Shown here piece after piece: positions 40,635 through 49,303 of a DNA stretch of 64,000 bases. A program made the position numbers and the translations under genes. This stretch comes from Acinetobacter schindleri CIP 107287 (GTDB lineage: Bacteria; Pseudomonadota; Gammaproteobacteria; Pseudomonadales; Moraxellaceae): contig NZ_KB849576.1 in NCBI RefSeq assembly GCF_000368625.1, positions 372,001-436,000 on the forward strand, given 5' to 3'. How positions within the stretch are numbered: position 1 is the first letter of the stretch; each line of letters opens with the position of its first letter. The notes under the pieces are model-generated. The model was not told the DNA's origin. It saw only the letters and a program-made list of their open reading frames with translations, and did not search any database.

Positions 40635-40955
40635 TTGAATTTCCTCTACGTTTCTAAGACTTAATTTCAGTGTAGAGAATGATTTAAATCGTGGATGTAG
40701 CAGCTATGTCGGGATATGTAAGATATTCAGGTCTAAAGTTATAGGTTTCTAGGTTTGCGTAAGAATGCTTTTCGGTTGAAACTTTTTGTTGAGTTGCTTA
40801 ACGAAATGTTTGAATGCTTCAGTAGGTAGCTACACTCTAAAGAAACTTCCCTAACTTCTAAATCTTTGTAACATCCAATAATTTTTTTGTAACCTTTATG
40901 TTATAAATTGTTTGCTTTGCTTATCATATGAATGATGAAAAGTGGAGCGCTGAAG
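40635..40955. other. Non-coding interval with a 20-bp repeat copy
   Basis: No supported gene. Contains a copy (40711-40730) of a 20-bp element also at 39793-39812 (GGGATAT..AAGATATTCAG, two differences) and AT-rich DNA that may hold promoters for the flanking small genes. Confidence 0.6.
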
Positions 40956-41054
40956 ATGCTAACAAAAACAGAAATCGTTGTTGTCATACTAATGGTACTA
41001 GCCTTAATTTTTATCGTTTATGAGATGGGACAAGGTGGTAGTTGGACTTTATAG
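40956..41054 (+). CDS. 32-aa membrane micropeptide (paralogue of 39836-39913)
   Basis: Reads MLTKTEIVVVILMVLALIFI then VYEMGQGGSWTL. One transmembrane span and a Gly-rich tail. GGAG at 40944-40947 is well placed. Shares the TKxEIxVxIL start with the 25-aa peptide. Followed by its own terminator. Small membrane toxins, holin modulators and exclusion peptides look like this, but nothing specific identifies it. Confidence 0.6.
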   Translation: MLTKTEIVVVILMVLALIFIVYEMGQGGSWTL

Positions 41055-41081
41055 AATTCAGCCTTTATCAAAGTTAAAAGA

Positions 41082-41101
41082 AAAGCACCTTCGGGTGTTT
41101 T
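41082..41101 (+). terminator. Terminator before the tail assembly gene
   Basis: AAAGCACC-TTCG-GGTGTTTT with one wobble pair and T-run. Confidence 0.75.
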
Positions 41102-41134
41102 TTTAATGTCTAAAATTTATCTCGGGATTCCACC

Positions 41135-41695
41135 ATGAATGATTTTTTCTTAGCAACAAATCGAAGTGTCAGAGTCAATGACATCGAAGTGCGCCAGATC
41201 CAGATAAAAGACTTCGACACCTGGGCAATGCATGCTGAGTTGATTAAGAACTTCATCAAAGACCAGAATCATTCAGATGAGATTTTGACAGGGCTATTCA
41301 AGGCTCATGGTGTACAGGTCATTTCGACCATGGCATGTGTCACTGATCTGAATAATGAATCACTGGTAGAGCTTGCTGCTGATGAGCAAGGATTTAAAGA
41401 TCTGCTTAAAGCGGTGCTTCTGGTCAATCAAGCTTACTTTAAATACGAAAAGCCAAAACGCGGCATCAAAAAGAAAGATGACTCCACTTGGTTTGATTCA
41501 TTCCAGTTTCTGGTATCAACGGGCCATCAGCATAGCGAGATCATGAACATGACCTACGGCGCATTCCAAGGCTACGTTAAGGCTGCAAATAAGCTGTATA
41601 AGCAGGGAGTCTTCAATAACGCCGTTGCAGCGCGTGTAGCCCAGTCTGATAAGAAAGGTTTTGAGTCATTTAAGAAAGAAATGGTTTCTGATTGA
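41135..41695 (+). CDS. Probable tail assembly chaperone
   Basis: 186 residues. IEVRQIQIKDFDTWAMHAEL and ESLVELAADEQGFKDLLKAV resemble tail assembly chaperones encoded between the tube and tape measure genes; SFQFLVSTGHQHSEIMNMTY in the C-terminal part resembles their G/T-type segment. I did not find a clear slippery site for the usual programmed frameshift, so it may be a single-frame version. Confidence 0.65.
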   Translation: MNDFFLATNRSVRVNDIEVRQIQIKDFDTWAMHAELIKNFIKDQNHSDEILTGLFKAHGVQVISTMACVTDLNNESLVELAADEQGFKDLLKAVLLVNQAYFKYEKPKRGIKKKDDSTWFDSFQFLVSTGHQHSEIMNMTYGAFQGYVKAANKLYKQGVFNNAVAARVAQSDKKGFESFKKEMVSD

Positions 41696-41753
41696 TAAAG
41701 AAATAAGCAAACAGTAGTATGGCCATATTAAATCAATACTTATAAGGGGTCAT

Positions 41754-42215
41754 ATGGGAAGTTATATTGAAGAGAACTTGGCTAGAGATGAGAAAATCAT
41801 TATCAAAGCACAAGTGACATGGTTATCTCAATTCTGGTATTTGTTGTTCGGGGGGCTATTTATTTTATCTGCGCTGGGATCAAAGAGCGGAGTTTCTTTG
41901 TTTATCGGACTAATTTTAATTGGGATAGCTGCTATACATGTTCTAACAACAGAGCTAGCTCTAACAAATAGACGTATCATTGCTAAGTCTGGATTAATTC
42001 GAAGAAATACAATTGAATTAAAAGTAAATCGTGTTGAAAGTTTAGGGGTCGATCAAGGCATCTTGGGGCGAATTCTTAATTTTGGGTCTATTGTAGTTAA
42101 AGGGGTGGGTGGCTCACATGCACCAATTCCATATATTTCACGACCAATGGAATTCAGACAGCAAGTAAATAATTTTCTCGATGAATTAGATGATGCTGAT
42201 AAAAAAGTATCGTAA
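41754..42215 (+). CDS. PH-domain (bPH_2/YdbT-like) membrane protein
   Basis: 153 residues. Two membrane segments (FWYLLFGGLFILSALG, LFIGLILIGIAAIHVL) precede a bacterial PH domain: ELALTNRRIIAKSGLIRRNT, VESLGVDQGILGRILNFGSI. This is a host-type membrane protein in the middle of tail genes with its own terminator, and is best read as cargo. Function in the lysogen unknown; an envelope role is likely. Confidence 0.8.
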   Translation: MGSYIEENLARDEKIIIKAQVTWLSQFWYLLFGGLFILSALGSKSGVSLFIGLILIGIAAIHVLTTELALTNRRIIAKSGLIRRNTIELKVNRVESLGVDQGILGRILNFGSIVVKGVGGSHAPIPYISRPMEFRQQVNNFLDELDDADKKVS

Positions 42216-42218
42216 ATC

Positions 42219-42240
42219 AAAAGCACCCTAGGGTGCTTTT
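42219..42240 (+). terminator. Terminator of the PH-domain gene
   Basis: AAAAGCACCC / GGGTGCTTTT with a TA loop. Confidence 0.8.
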
Positions 42241-42423
42241 TTGATGCTTCTCATATTTGAGAATCGCTTTTAGATTCTCAAGCCCTTCATAACAACTTGC
42301 GTGTAATTATGGTTAAGGATTAGAACTAACCTGAAAATTGATTATATAGTACAAAAGGCGAAAAGATTTCTCTATCACATGAAGAGAAATTGCAGCAAGG
42401 TTTAAAAAATTATAGGGATAAAT

Positions 42424-42798
42424 ATGAAAAACGGTTTATTAAGAGTGCTTGTTGTTAATGCAAATGATTCTATCGTTGTAGAAAAGAAGCAAACACTACC
42501 TATTACTTTAAGTGTAAATGGCCAGTTGATTAGTGGTGAATTAATATCAAGAAGTGAGTTTTTCACTCTCGAACAGAATGTAATCTTAAAACATCATGTA
42601 GATATTATTGATGCACAGATAGTCGAAGAAAAAGGCGAAATTCCAGAAACGCCAATGGATGAACTTCAATATCTTCATCTAAAAAATGCTGCGTATTGGG
42701 TGAATGGGGTTAAAGTTCCTTCAAGCCAAACAAGTATAATAGTCAACATAGACTCGGTAGATGCATTTAATCTCGGAATGCTGCAATCTAGCCAATAG
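42424..42798 (+). CDS. Hypothetical protein resembling GvpU-type small proteins
   Basis: 124 residues. LPITLSVNGQLISGELISRS followed by EFF resembles the core of gas-vesicle accessory protein GvpU and related stand-alone proteins, followed by an acidic region and DELQYLHLKNAAYWVNGVKV. No gas-vesicle genes are present, so the resemblance only suggests a fold. Independent unit within the tail region. Confidence 0.5.
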   Translation: MKNGLLRVLVVNANDSIVVEKKQTLPITLSVNGQLISGELISRSEFFTLEQNVILKHHVDIIDAQIVEEKGEIPETPMDELQYLHLKNAAYWVNGVKVPSSQTSIIVNIDSVDAFNLGMLQSSQ

Positions 42799-42817
42799 AC
42801 TCTTTTAATTATTGCAT

Positions 42818-42890
42818 AAGCTCACTTCGGTGGGCTTTTTTTATACCCAAAAAAAGCAAAAAGCCCATGATTACGAGTCACGGGCTTTTT
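42818..42890 (+). terminator. Two tandem terminators
   Basis: AAGCTCAC-TTCG-GTGGGCTT (42818-42837) then AAAAAGCCC / GGGCTTTTT arms (42858-42866, 42882-42890). Tandem stops after the 124-aa gene imply strong isolation from the tape measure gene. Confidence 0.75.
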
Positions 42891-42929
42891 TGTGTTCACA
42901 ACCTTATGGCAGAAGGAAGCAAACCATAG

Positions 42930-43103
42930 ATGAATTTTAACCTAGATTTAAAGGTTGATAAAGCAATGAATCAATTATCAGAAAGTAAAGCATTAAGGCG
43001 CTGGACCTACATTGTCTGCTTCTTGGTGATTGTAGGTGTAGGGACATGGCAATTAGCACCCATACTACAAGCCATAGCAAAATTAATAGAAGTTCTTAAG
43101 TAA
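42930..43103 (+). CDS. Small single-span membrane protein, 57 aa
   Basis: Starts MNFNLDLKVDKAMNQLSESK, then one transmembrane helix (WTYIVCFLVIVGVGTWQLAP) and a short C-terminal helix. AAGGA lies 12 bases upstream. Directly before the tape measure gene but separated from it by terminators. Function unknown. Confidence 0.6.
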   Translation: MNFNLDLKVDKAMNQLSESKALRRWTYIVCFLVIVGVGTWQLAPILQAIAKLIEVLK

Positions 43104-43104
43104 G

Positions 43105-43153
43105 CCGACCCAATAAGAGGTCGGTTTTTTATATCTGCTGCGCCTCAAGGCGC
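43105..43153 (+). terminator. Two hairpins before the tape measure gene
   Basis: CCGACC / GGTCGG (43105-43124) with T-run, then GCGCC-TCAA-GGCGC (43140-43153) with T-run. Confidence 0.75.
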
Positions 43154-43183
43154 TTTTTTAATGCCTAAAATTTAGAGGCCCGT

Positions 43184-46100
43184 ATGTCTGGTAAGAATTT
43201 AACATTCAAATTAATCATGGATGCCGACACCAAAGGATTTGTTGGCAATATCAAGCAGTCCGAAGATGCGGCAAAGTCTGTTTTTAGCGCAATAAAGCAA
43301 GAATCAGAGCGTTTAAAACAAGCAACCACTGATGCTTCCAAAGAGATGGGAAATATTATTCCTAAAGGCACCAGTGAGTTAGCAGACAAGCTTACCCAGT
43401 CCCTAAATGCTGCTACAGGCATTATCAAAGATGCTGGTGACAACGCAAAATCTACAGCAGGGAATTTTACTGATTTTGGCAATAGAACCGAAAAAGCTTT
43501 GAGCCAACTTAAAGGGGATTTAGCTCAAGCCAAGCAAAACCTTGAAGCGTTTTCAAAAACTAAAGCTTCACCTGCAGATATTGAAAAAGCACAAGTCCAG
43601 GTTGATCAACTAGAAAAAGAAGTGCAGCAAGCAGATCAGGCTTTTAGTGGATTTCAGGCTGAAGTAGGTAAGGCAAATACAAGTCTAAAAGAAACAGATA
43701 CAGCAGCTCAGACGGCGCAGAAGGGAATAGGGGTACTAAAAACCGGATTTACCGCCCTTATTGGGGTTATGGGCGGTATTGGTATTGGCTTAGGCCTTCG
43801 TGAGTTAGCAGAGGCTGCGGATTCCTATACCAACCTTTCAGCTCGAATCAACATCGCAACCAGTGATGGTGGAAATTTTACTCAAGCCATGGCTAGGGTG
43901 CACCAGGTTGCATTGATGACCAACTCAAGTCTGGATGCCACCGCTGGTCTATTTACCAAGGTGAATGATACCGGTAAGCAAATGGGCTTAACTCAGCAGC
44001 AGAGTCTAGATCTGGTCAAAACCATTAACATGGCCATTCAAACTGGCGGTGGGTCAGCAGCTGCAGCTGATGCAGCAATAACCCAATTCACGCAAGCATT
44101 ACAGTCTGGTGTACTCCGTGGTGATGAGTTCAACTCGATCATGGAGCAGGCTCCGGGCATCTCTAAAGCCTTAGCTCAGTCATTAGGTGTGACCACTGGT
44201 GAACTGCGTAAAATGGCTGAGAATGGTGAGCTATCAGCAGAGAAGGTTATTAAGGCATTGCAAAGCCAATCCGCTGCAATTGAAGCCGATTATACTAAGT
44301 TTCCAACCACCATTGGCAATGCCTTACAGCGAATCGCTACACAGTGGCAGATCTTGATCGGCACAATGGACCAGGCAAACGGTGCATCAGCAACGGTAGC
44401 GCAGTGGCTGGTTACTCTTGCTGACAATATGGATGTGATAGAGGCCATACTCGAAGATATTGGTGAAGGCTTTATCTGGGTAGGGGATCAGCTTAAAAAA
44501 ATCGATCCAGCCACAATTGAGGCACTTAAAGAGGCATTAAGCACTACCTACGAGACTATTCAGTCCATGGCTGGTTCTTTAGGCAATGGAATTGGAATCG
44601 CCGTAGACCAGCTTGATACGTTGCTTGGAGCAATATTTAATTTTGAAAGCGGCATAGATACAGCAACAGATAAGACTAATGGCTTCACCAAAGCCTTGCA
44701 GGCTCTCAATGTAGTATTTGGATTCATTGGTGATGGTTTTGAAGCAATTAGTATAGTTGCCAACCTGCTTGCTGGCGTGTTTTATGATGTTGGTGCTGCA
44801 TGGATAGGGTTTAAAGCCAATTTCAAATGGGGCGATGCCAAGGATCAGGCTATTGCAGATATGGATGCAATGGCCAAGAAAGCACAGGACTATTATGACC
44901 GTGCAACTGCTGGTGCAATGGGCTTTAAATCTGCAGGTATTGCTGCTATTGAAGACATTGGAAAGACCCAAGATCAGAAAAACCAAGAATCCCTGCAGAG
45001 CAACAATGCCACCTTTGCAGAACTAGCAAAGCAGAATCAAGAATTTACCCAAAAGTCTAAAGATTTGGCAGCAGAACGTTCTGCCATCGATGCGCAATTA
45101 AATCAAGCGCGCAAGGATGGCAACCAGTCGACCATTGATGCAATCATTCAGAAATCTAATGAACTGGAGGGCCGCGAAAAGGAGCATGCAGCCAATAAAG
45201 CCGCATTAGATAAGGATATGCTGGCTTCTGCTCAGGCTTATGCCGAGGCTGCTATCAAGGCCAATGGCGGTGTCATGGACGGCGTGATGCAAGCCGATCT
45301 ATTAACCAAAGGCTACATCGTTACTATGGATGAAGCTGGAAAGGTTAGTGTTCAGGCTGGCCTGAGTGCAGAACAGGCTGCTGAAAGCGCTGCCAAAAAA
45401 GAAGAAGCTCTCAAGTTGGCCAAGGAGAATGTTAAGAAAGCCGATGAGGAATATCTGGCTTATCAGAAACAGGCTGCAGCTGAACGTGCACTCCTGGAAC
45501 AACAGATTGAGCAAGCCAAGAAGACTGGTGATCTAAATGCCTTAGCCTCCGCTCAAGCTTCAATTAATGCCATTAATACCAAAGAAGCTGAGCTAGCCCA
45601 AAACCGTGATTTACGTATAGCTGAACTCAATAAGGCTAATACTGGATCCGGTCAGGTGGCTGAAACAGCGTATTCAAGAGCATCTGCCGCTGCCAAGCTA
45701 TTTGGTGTAGATCTGGATGTTTCGCTAAACAAGGTTTCTAAGTCTTTTTCTAGTTCTGGAAATGAACTGGATGGGCTTAAAACTAAGTTAGGTGAGGCAG
45801 GGTATACCGGTAAACAGGCTGGTGATGTTCTTTACCAAGCATGGGAGGAGTGGCTTAGTAAGGCGAAAAGTCAAGCTGAGATTGATGCAGCAAATGCCAA
45901 GATGCGTGAGTTTGAGGCACAAGGAGTATTCTCAACCAAGCAGGTTGAATTGGGTATTGTTGCAATAAAGAGAGCTACTTCTGAGTTACCTGATGTCTTA
46001 GATGAAACAGGAAAGGCTTTTGAGCGCCTTGGTATTAAAACCAAAGAGCAACTTCGATTGTCAGCCCAAATGGCATTGGCTGATTTTGAAACAGTACGCC

Positions 46101-46927
46101 AGAGTGGCCAGGCTACTCAAGCGGATCTTCAAAAGGCTTATGAAAAGACAATTCAGCTGGCGTATGCCTCGGGTGATGCTCAAAGCATCGCAGCCGCAAA
46201 TGCCAAAGCAGCTTCACTAGGTTTATCGATCCAGGTAAGTGAAACCGGCCAAGTTTCAGTAAAAGCCAACAATGCTGTGGAAGAAAGCTTACACCGTGTT
46301 CGCAATGCCACAGGTAATGCAGGTGATGGCTTTGATGATCTAGGTCGTAGAGGCGTTAGAGCAGGTAACGATACTACTGAAGCATGGGAAGAAGCTCGCA
46401 AAGCAACGGAAGCAGCTATGGCTTCTCAGGGCAAGATGAAGGCATCCAAAACCGGAACAACCGCTAAACACGGGCTTTCTGTTGAAGAAATTGAACAGAG
46501 GCTTAAGGATATTGGTTATGAAGGTGATACCAAGCAAAAAGCCAAAGAGCTTTTCCAAGATGCCGAACCAGTGGCGGGTGGTTATTACAAATCTGCTTCC
46601 AATGAGTGGGTGAAGAGAAAGTATGGGACCACTGCCTATGACAACCAGAAGGCTCTTGGTAATGCCATGTATGTTATGGAGCAGATTGAACGGCTGGAGC
46701 AGTATGTTGGCAAGAATGGTAGATCAATCGGATCTAGTAACCTAAATGACTATGCGCCGTCTATTCCTTCCGTACCATCAACTAAAGACTATGGTAAGGG
46801 TGGTGATAGTGTGAATTACAACATTCAATTCGGAGGTCAAACCCTATCCCTGACAGGCGATGCAAGCCAAAAGGATGTGATGACCAGTCTGGTAAATCAA
46901 TTAAAAGGTATAGCGAAATCAACATGA
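43184..46927 (+). CDS. Tail tape measure protein
   Basis: 1247 residues, the longest ORF of the window. After an N-terminal coiled-coil region (EKAQVQVDQLEKEVQQADQA) comes the tape-measure core at about 210-400: YTNLSARINIATSDGGNFTQ, LRGDEFNSIMEQAPGISKAL and TTGELRKMAENGELSAEKVI. Hydrophobic segments follow (FIGDGFEAISIVANLLAGVF), then long Ala/Lys/Gln-rich helices. It sets tail length, so this predicts a long non-contractile tail. Confidence 0.93.
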   Translation: MSGKNLTFKLIMDADTKGFVGNIKQSEDAAKSVFSAIKQESERLKQATTDASKEMGNIIPKGTSELADKLTQSLNAATGIIKDAGDNAKSTAGNFTDFGNRTEKALSQLKGDLAQAKQNLEAFSKTKASPADIEKAQVQVDQLEKEVQQADQAFSGFQAEVGKANTSLKETDTAAQTAQKGIGVLKTGFTALIGVMGGIGIGLGLRELAEAADSYTNLSARINIATSDGGNFTQAMARVHQVALMTNSSLDATAGLFTKVNDTGKQMGLTQQQSLDLVKTINMAIQTGGGSAAAADAAITQFTQALQSGVLRGDEFNSIMEQAPGISKALAQSLGVTTGELRKMAENGELSAEKVIKALQSQSAAIEADYTKFPTTIGNALQRIATQWQILIGTMDQANGASATVAQWLVTLADNMDVIEAILEDIGEGFIWVGDQLKKIDPATIEALKEALSTTYETIQSMAGSLGNGIGIAVDQLDTLLGAIFNFESGIDTATDKTNGFTKALQALNVVFGFIGDGFEAISIVANLLAGVFYDVGAAWIGFKANFKWGDAKDQAIADMDAMAKKAQDYYDRATAGAMGFKSAGIAAIEDIGKTQDQKNQESLQSNNATFAELAKQNQEFTQKSKDLAAERSAIDAQLNQARKDGNQSTIDAIIQKSNELEGREKEHAANKAALDKDMLASAQAYAEAAIKANGGVMDGVMQADLLTKGYIVTMDEAGKVSVQAGLSAEQAAESAAKKEEALKLAKENVKKADEEYLAYQKQAAAERALLEQQIEQAKKTGDLNALASAQASINAINTKEAELAQNRDLRIAELNKANTGSGQVAETAYSRASAAAKLFGVDLDVSLNKVSKSFSSSGNELDGLKTKLGEAGYTGKQAGDVLYQAWEEWLSKAKSQAEIDAANAKMREFEAQGVFSTKQVELGIVAIKRATSELPDVLDETGKAFERLGIKTKEQLRLSAQMALADFETVRQSGQATQADLQKAYEKTIQLAYASGDAQSIAAANAKAASLGLSIQVSETGQVSVKANNAVEESLHRVRNATGNAGDGFDDLGRRGVRAGNDTTEAWEEARKATEAAMASQGKMKASKTGTTAKHGLSVEEIEQRLKDIGYEGDTKQKAKELFQDAEPVAGGYYKSASNEWVKRKYGTTAYDNQKALGNAMYVMEQIERLEQYVGKNGRSIGSSNLNDYAPSIPSVPSTKDYGKGGDSVNYNIQFGGQTLSLTGDASQKDVMTSLVNQLKGIAKST

Positions 46928-47343
46928 AACTCATTCGCTTAGCAACATCCGAAACCGTCCCATTAGAGGACGGTTTTTTATGGCCTGATGAATTCTCCTG
47001 GAAGGCTATTGAGCAAACACAAAACTTCACCATTGATGGCTCTCTGATCATTCAGGAAGGCAAAAAGAAGTCGGGTCGACCAATTACCTTGCAACCGGCA
47101 GATCCACAGATGGGTTGGATCAGGTTGCGTGAACTGCGGACTGTTTTGGAGTGGTCAAAACTGCAAGATGAAAATTTCAGACTGCAGTTTGAGCAACCAC
47201 ATGATAGCCGGCAATTCACCGTCAAATTTAACCACCAGGATGGGGCTTTAGAGGCCGCACCGGTAAAAGGAATTCCAGCGGTATCACTGGATGATTATTT
47301 TAATGTGACCTTGCGCTTTACGGAGTTAGACGATGGCGATTGA
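46924..47343 (+). CDS. Tail protein downstream of tape measure
   Basis: 139 residues, overlapping TMP by ATGA. LEDGFLWPDEFSWKAIEQTQ and a C-terminal beta-rich part (FNVTLRFTELDDGD). It resembles in size and place the distal-tail adaptor proteins after TMP. Family not identified. Confidence 0.6.
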   Translation: MKLIRLATSETVPLEDGFLWPDEFSWKAIEQTQNFTIDGSLIIQEGKKKSGRPITLQPADPQMGWIRLRELRTVLEWSKLQDENFRLQFEQPHDSRQFTVKFNHQDGALEAAPVKGIPAVSLDDYFNVTLRFTELDDGD

Positions 47344-49294
47344 AACCAAGGATTTAGTAATCTACAAGTCTGAACGCTTGACTGATAACTCGGATGGTGG
47401 TGGTAAATATTCTGGTGTCGTGGTGCAGGATGGTATCAGTAACAACCTATTCAATGATGTGTCGGAAATGGATCGCACCATGGGCGATGTCTCCATGCGT
47501 AAGGTCTTTCCAGCAGTCACAACCGAAGACACTGATTTACTGATGGGTGCAACGGTATTTGTCTCTGAACTGCCAAAGGATCCAAACGTATCAGCATTAT
47601 TGTTCAGCACCAAAAGCTGGACGGATGAACGTCAGTCTGCTCAAAACCGGGTGGAAAACTACCTAGCCAAAGGCGGTCAGATTGCTGGCACACCACTCGA
47701 TACCCATTGGCAGGGCATGTCATCACTCCAGGTGGCCATGTTTCCGCAAGAAACTGAATCATCCGTTGGGGATACGGTTGTCCTGATCAGTGATGAAGGC
47801 AAGGTCTTAGAGCGTGAGCAGTATGTGCGAATCACTAAAGTTGAAACACGCACTGCGATCATGGTGGTCAACAATAAGGATGTTGAGTACAAGGTTGCCA
47901 CTTACTCTCTAAATGATGCTCTGGAAGTTGATTTTGTCGGTTTATCAGCACGTCAGTGGTACAACGGTGAGAAATCCAAGACCATCATTCGGGATACGAT
48001 TGTTGCGGATACCGGCCTTTACTATTCATCGACTGCATTGGCAGATGATGCCAATGTGGGTGAATTCACGGTAAATGCCAAAAGTATCTTTGCTCAACTG
48101 ATTCCATCTGCTCAGACTGAAACCCCGATCATTGATGTAAACGCTGCAGGTGAAAGTGTAGTTCTGGTGGCGGGTAATGAAGGCACCATTACTGTTAATT
48201 ATCCAAATATGGTGATTGGTGTGAGTCAGAATCTCTATATCGGCTCTGCAGTGATTCCATCCAGTATGGCTTTCACATTACAAGGCCAGCAGATCACTGA
48301 CCAAGGTGGATTGCTTAAGAACAACCAGGGAACACAAGTCGGCACGATTGATTACCAGCGTGGTTTAATCCAATGGACCGCGGCAGCACCGGCTGGAACC
48401 TCAAGTTTGAATATTACGTTCAAGCCAGCCGCTGCACCAAATCAGTATTACCAAAGCCATGCGATTCCAGTGACTCAGAATAACCAAAGCACCAACTGGA
48501 CCGGAGTATTGATTCCAATCCCCGCACCGGGAGCTTTATCAATTTCCTACATGTCACAGGGCAAATTCTATGAACTTAAAGATGATGGATCTGGGCAGTT
48601 AAAGGCTGCCAGTCCGTCATTTGGTTCGGGTATGATCAACTATGAAACCGGCTCATGGCTATTAACGACTGGTGCATTACCAGATGTAGATACACCGATC
48701 CTGCTGAACTGGGGCACACCAATTGTCACTTTTGTTCGATCAAACCTGAGTGTTGAAAAAGCTGCATTTGAGTTTGATTTGGGTCGACCGGGTGTATTGC
48801 CGGGTATCACCATCAACTGGTTGCTTGAGGGTGAGTCCAAAACTGCAACTTCCAATGCTCAAGGCAAGTTTACTGGTGATGCCACAGGTGAAATCAATTA
48901 TGCCACCGGGATTGGCAAAATCATTCCCGTCAAGCTGCCGCAGAAAGGCACGGTCTTTTCGGTGATCTATAACTATGGATCATCACTTGAACAAACCAAG
49001 ATGGATGTTACCCCTGCAAATCAAAAGCTGACCTTTACCATTGGTACCGGACCAGCAATTCAGCCAAATAGTGTTGAGTTAAAAATTCCACTTCATAGCA
49101 GTGAGGGGATTTCAGGGTCTGTAACCCTGACAGATGTGCCGGTGAATGCAACTATGGGTAATCTAGTGAATAGCCGCGGTCAAGTGCAAGGCACCATTAT
49201 CTATGCCACTGGCGCAGTTGAAGTCACACCAAAAAGTTCAGCGAGCAGGTTTGTGCAAACCTTTACACCTATGGCTACCTATGCGGCTGCCTAG
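47333..49294 (+). CDS. Large tail tip/baseplate protein with repeated beta motifs
   Basis: 653 residues. An N-terminal domain (residues 1-200) is followed by at least four copies of a G-x-I-x-Y-x-x-G motif (GTIDYQRGLIQWT, GMINYETGSWLLT, GEINYATGIGKII, GTIIYATGAVEVT), each heading a beta-strand segment. The same motif appears in the next gene. Likely a tail tip or fibre-base protein; specific family unknown. Confidence 0.6.
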   Translation: MAIETKDLVIYKSERLTDNSDGGGKYSGVVVQDGISNNLFNDVSEMDRTMGDVSMRKVFPAVTTEDTDLLMGATVFVSELPKDPNVSALLFSTKSWTDERQSAQNRVENYLAKGGQIAGTPLDTHWQGMSSLQVAMFPQETESSVGDTVVLISDEGKVLEREQYVRITKVETRTAIMVVNNKDVEYKVATYSLNDALEVDFVGLSARQWYNGEKSKTIIRDTIVADTGLYYSSTALADDANVGEFTVNAKSIFAQLIPSAQTETPIIDVNAAGESVVLVAGNEGTITVNYPNMVIGVSQNLYIGSAVIPSSMAFTLQGQQITDQGGLLKNNQGTQVGTIDYQRGLIQWTAAAPAGTSSLNITFKPAAAPNQYYQSHAIPVTQNNQSTNWTGVLIPIPAPGALSISYMSQGKFYELKDDGSGQLKAASPSFGSGMINYETGSWLLTTGALPDVDTPILLNWGTPIVTFVRSNLSVEKAAFEFDLGRPGVLPGITINWLLEGESKTATSNAQGKFTGDATGEINYATGIGKIIPVKLPQKGTVFSVIYNYGSSLEQTKMDVTPANQKLTFTIGTGPAIQPNSVELKIPLHSSEGISGSVTLTDVPVNATMGNLVNSRGQVQGTIIYATGAVEVTPKSSASRFVQTFTPMATYAAA

Positions 49295-49303
49295 CGAGGA
49301 AAT

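Noticed and set aside
42424..42798. Gas vesicle system
   Set aside because: Only one protein resembles GvpU and no gvpA or other gas-vesicle genes are present.
44579..44986. Minus-strand ORF inside the tape measure gene
   Set aside because: Antisense shadow of a clearly coding frame; no start signal.
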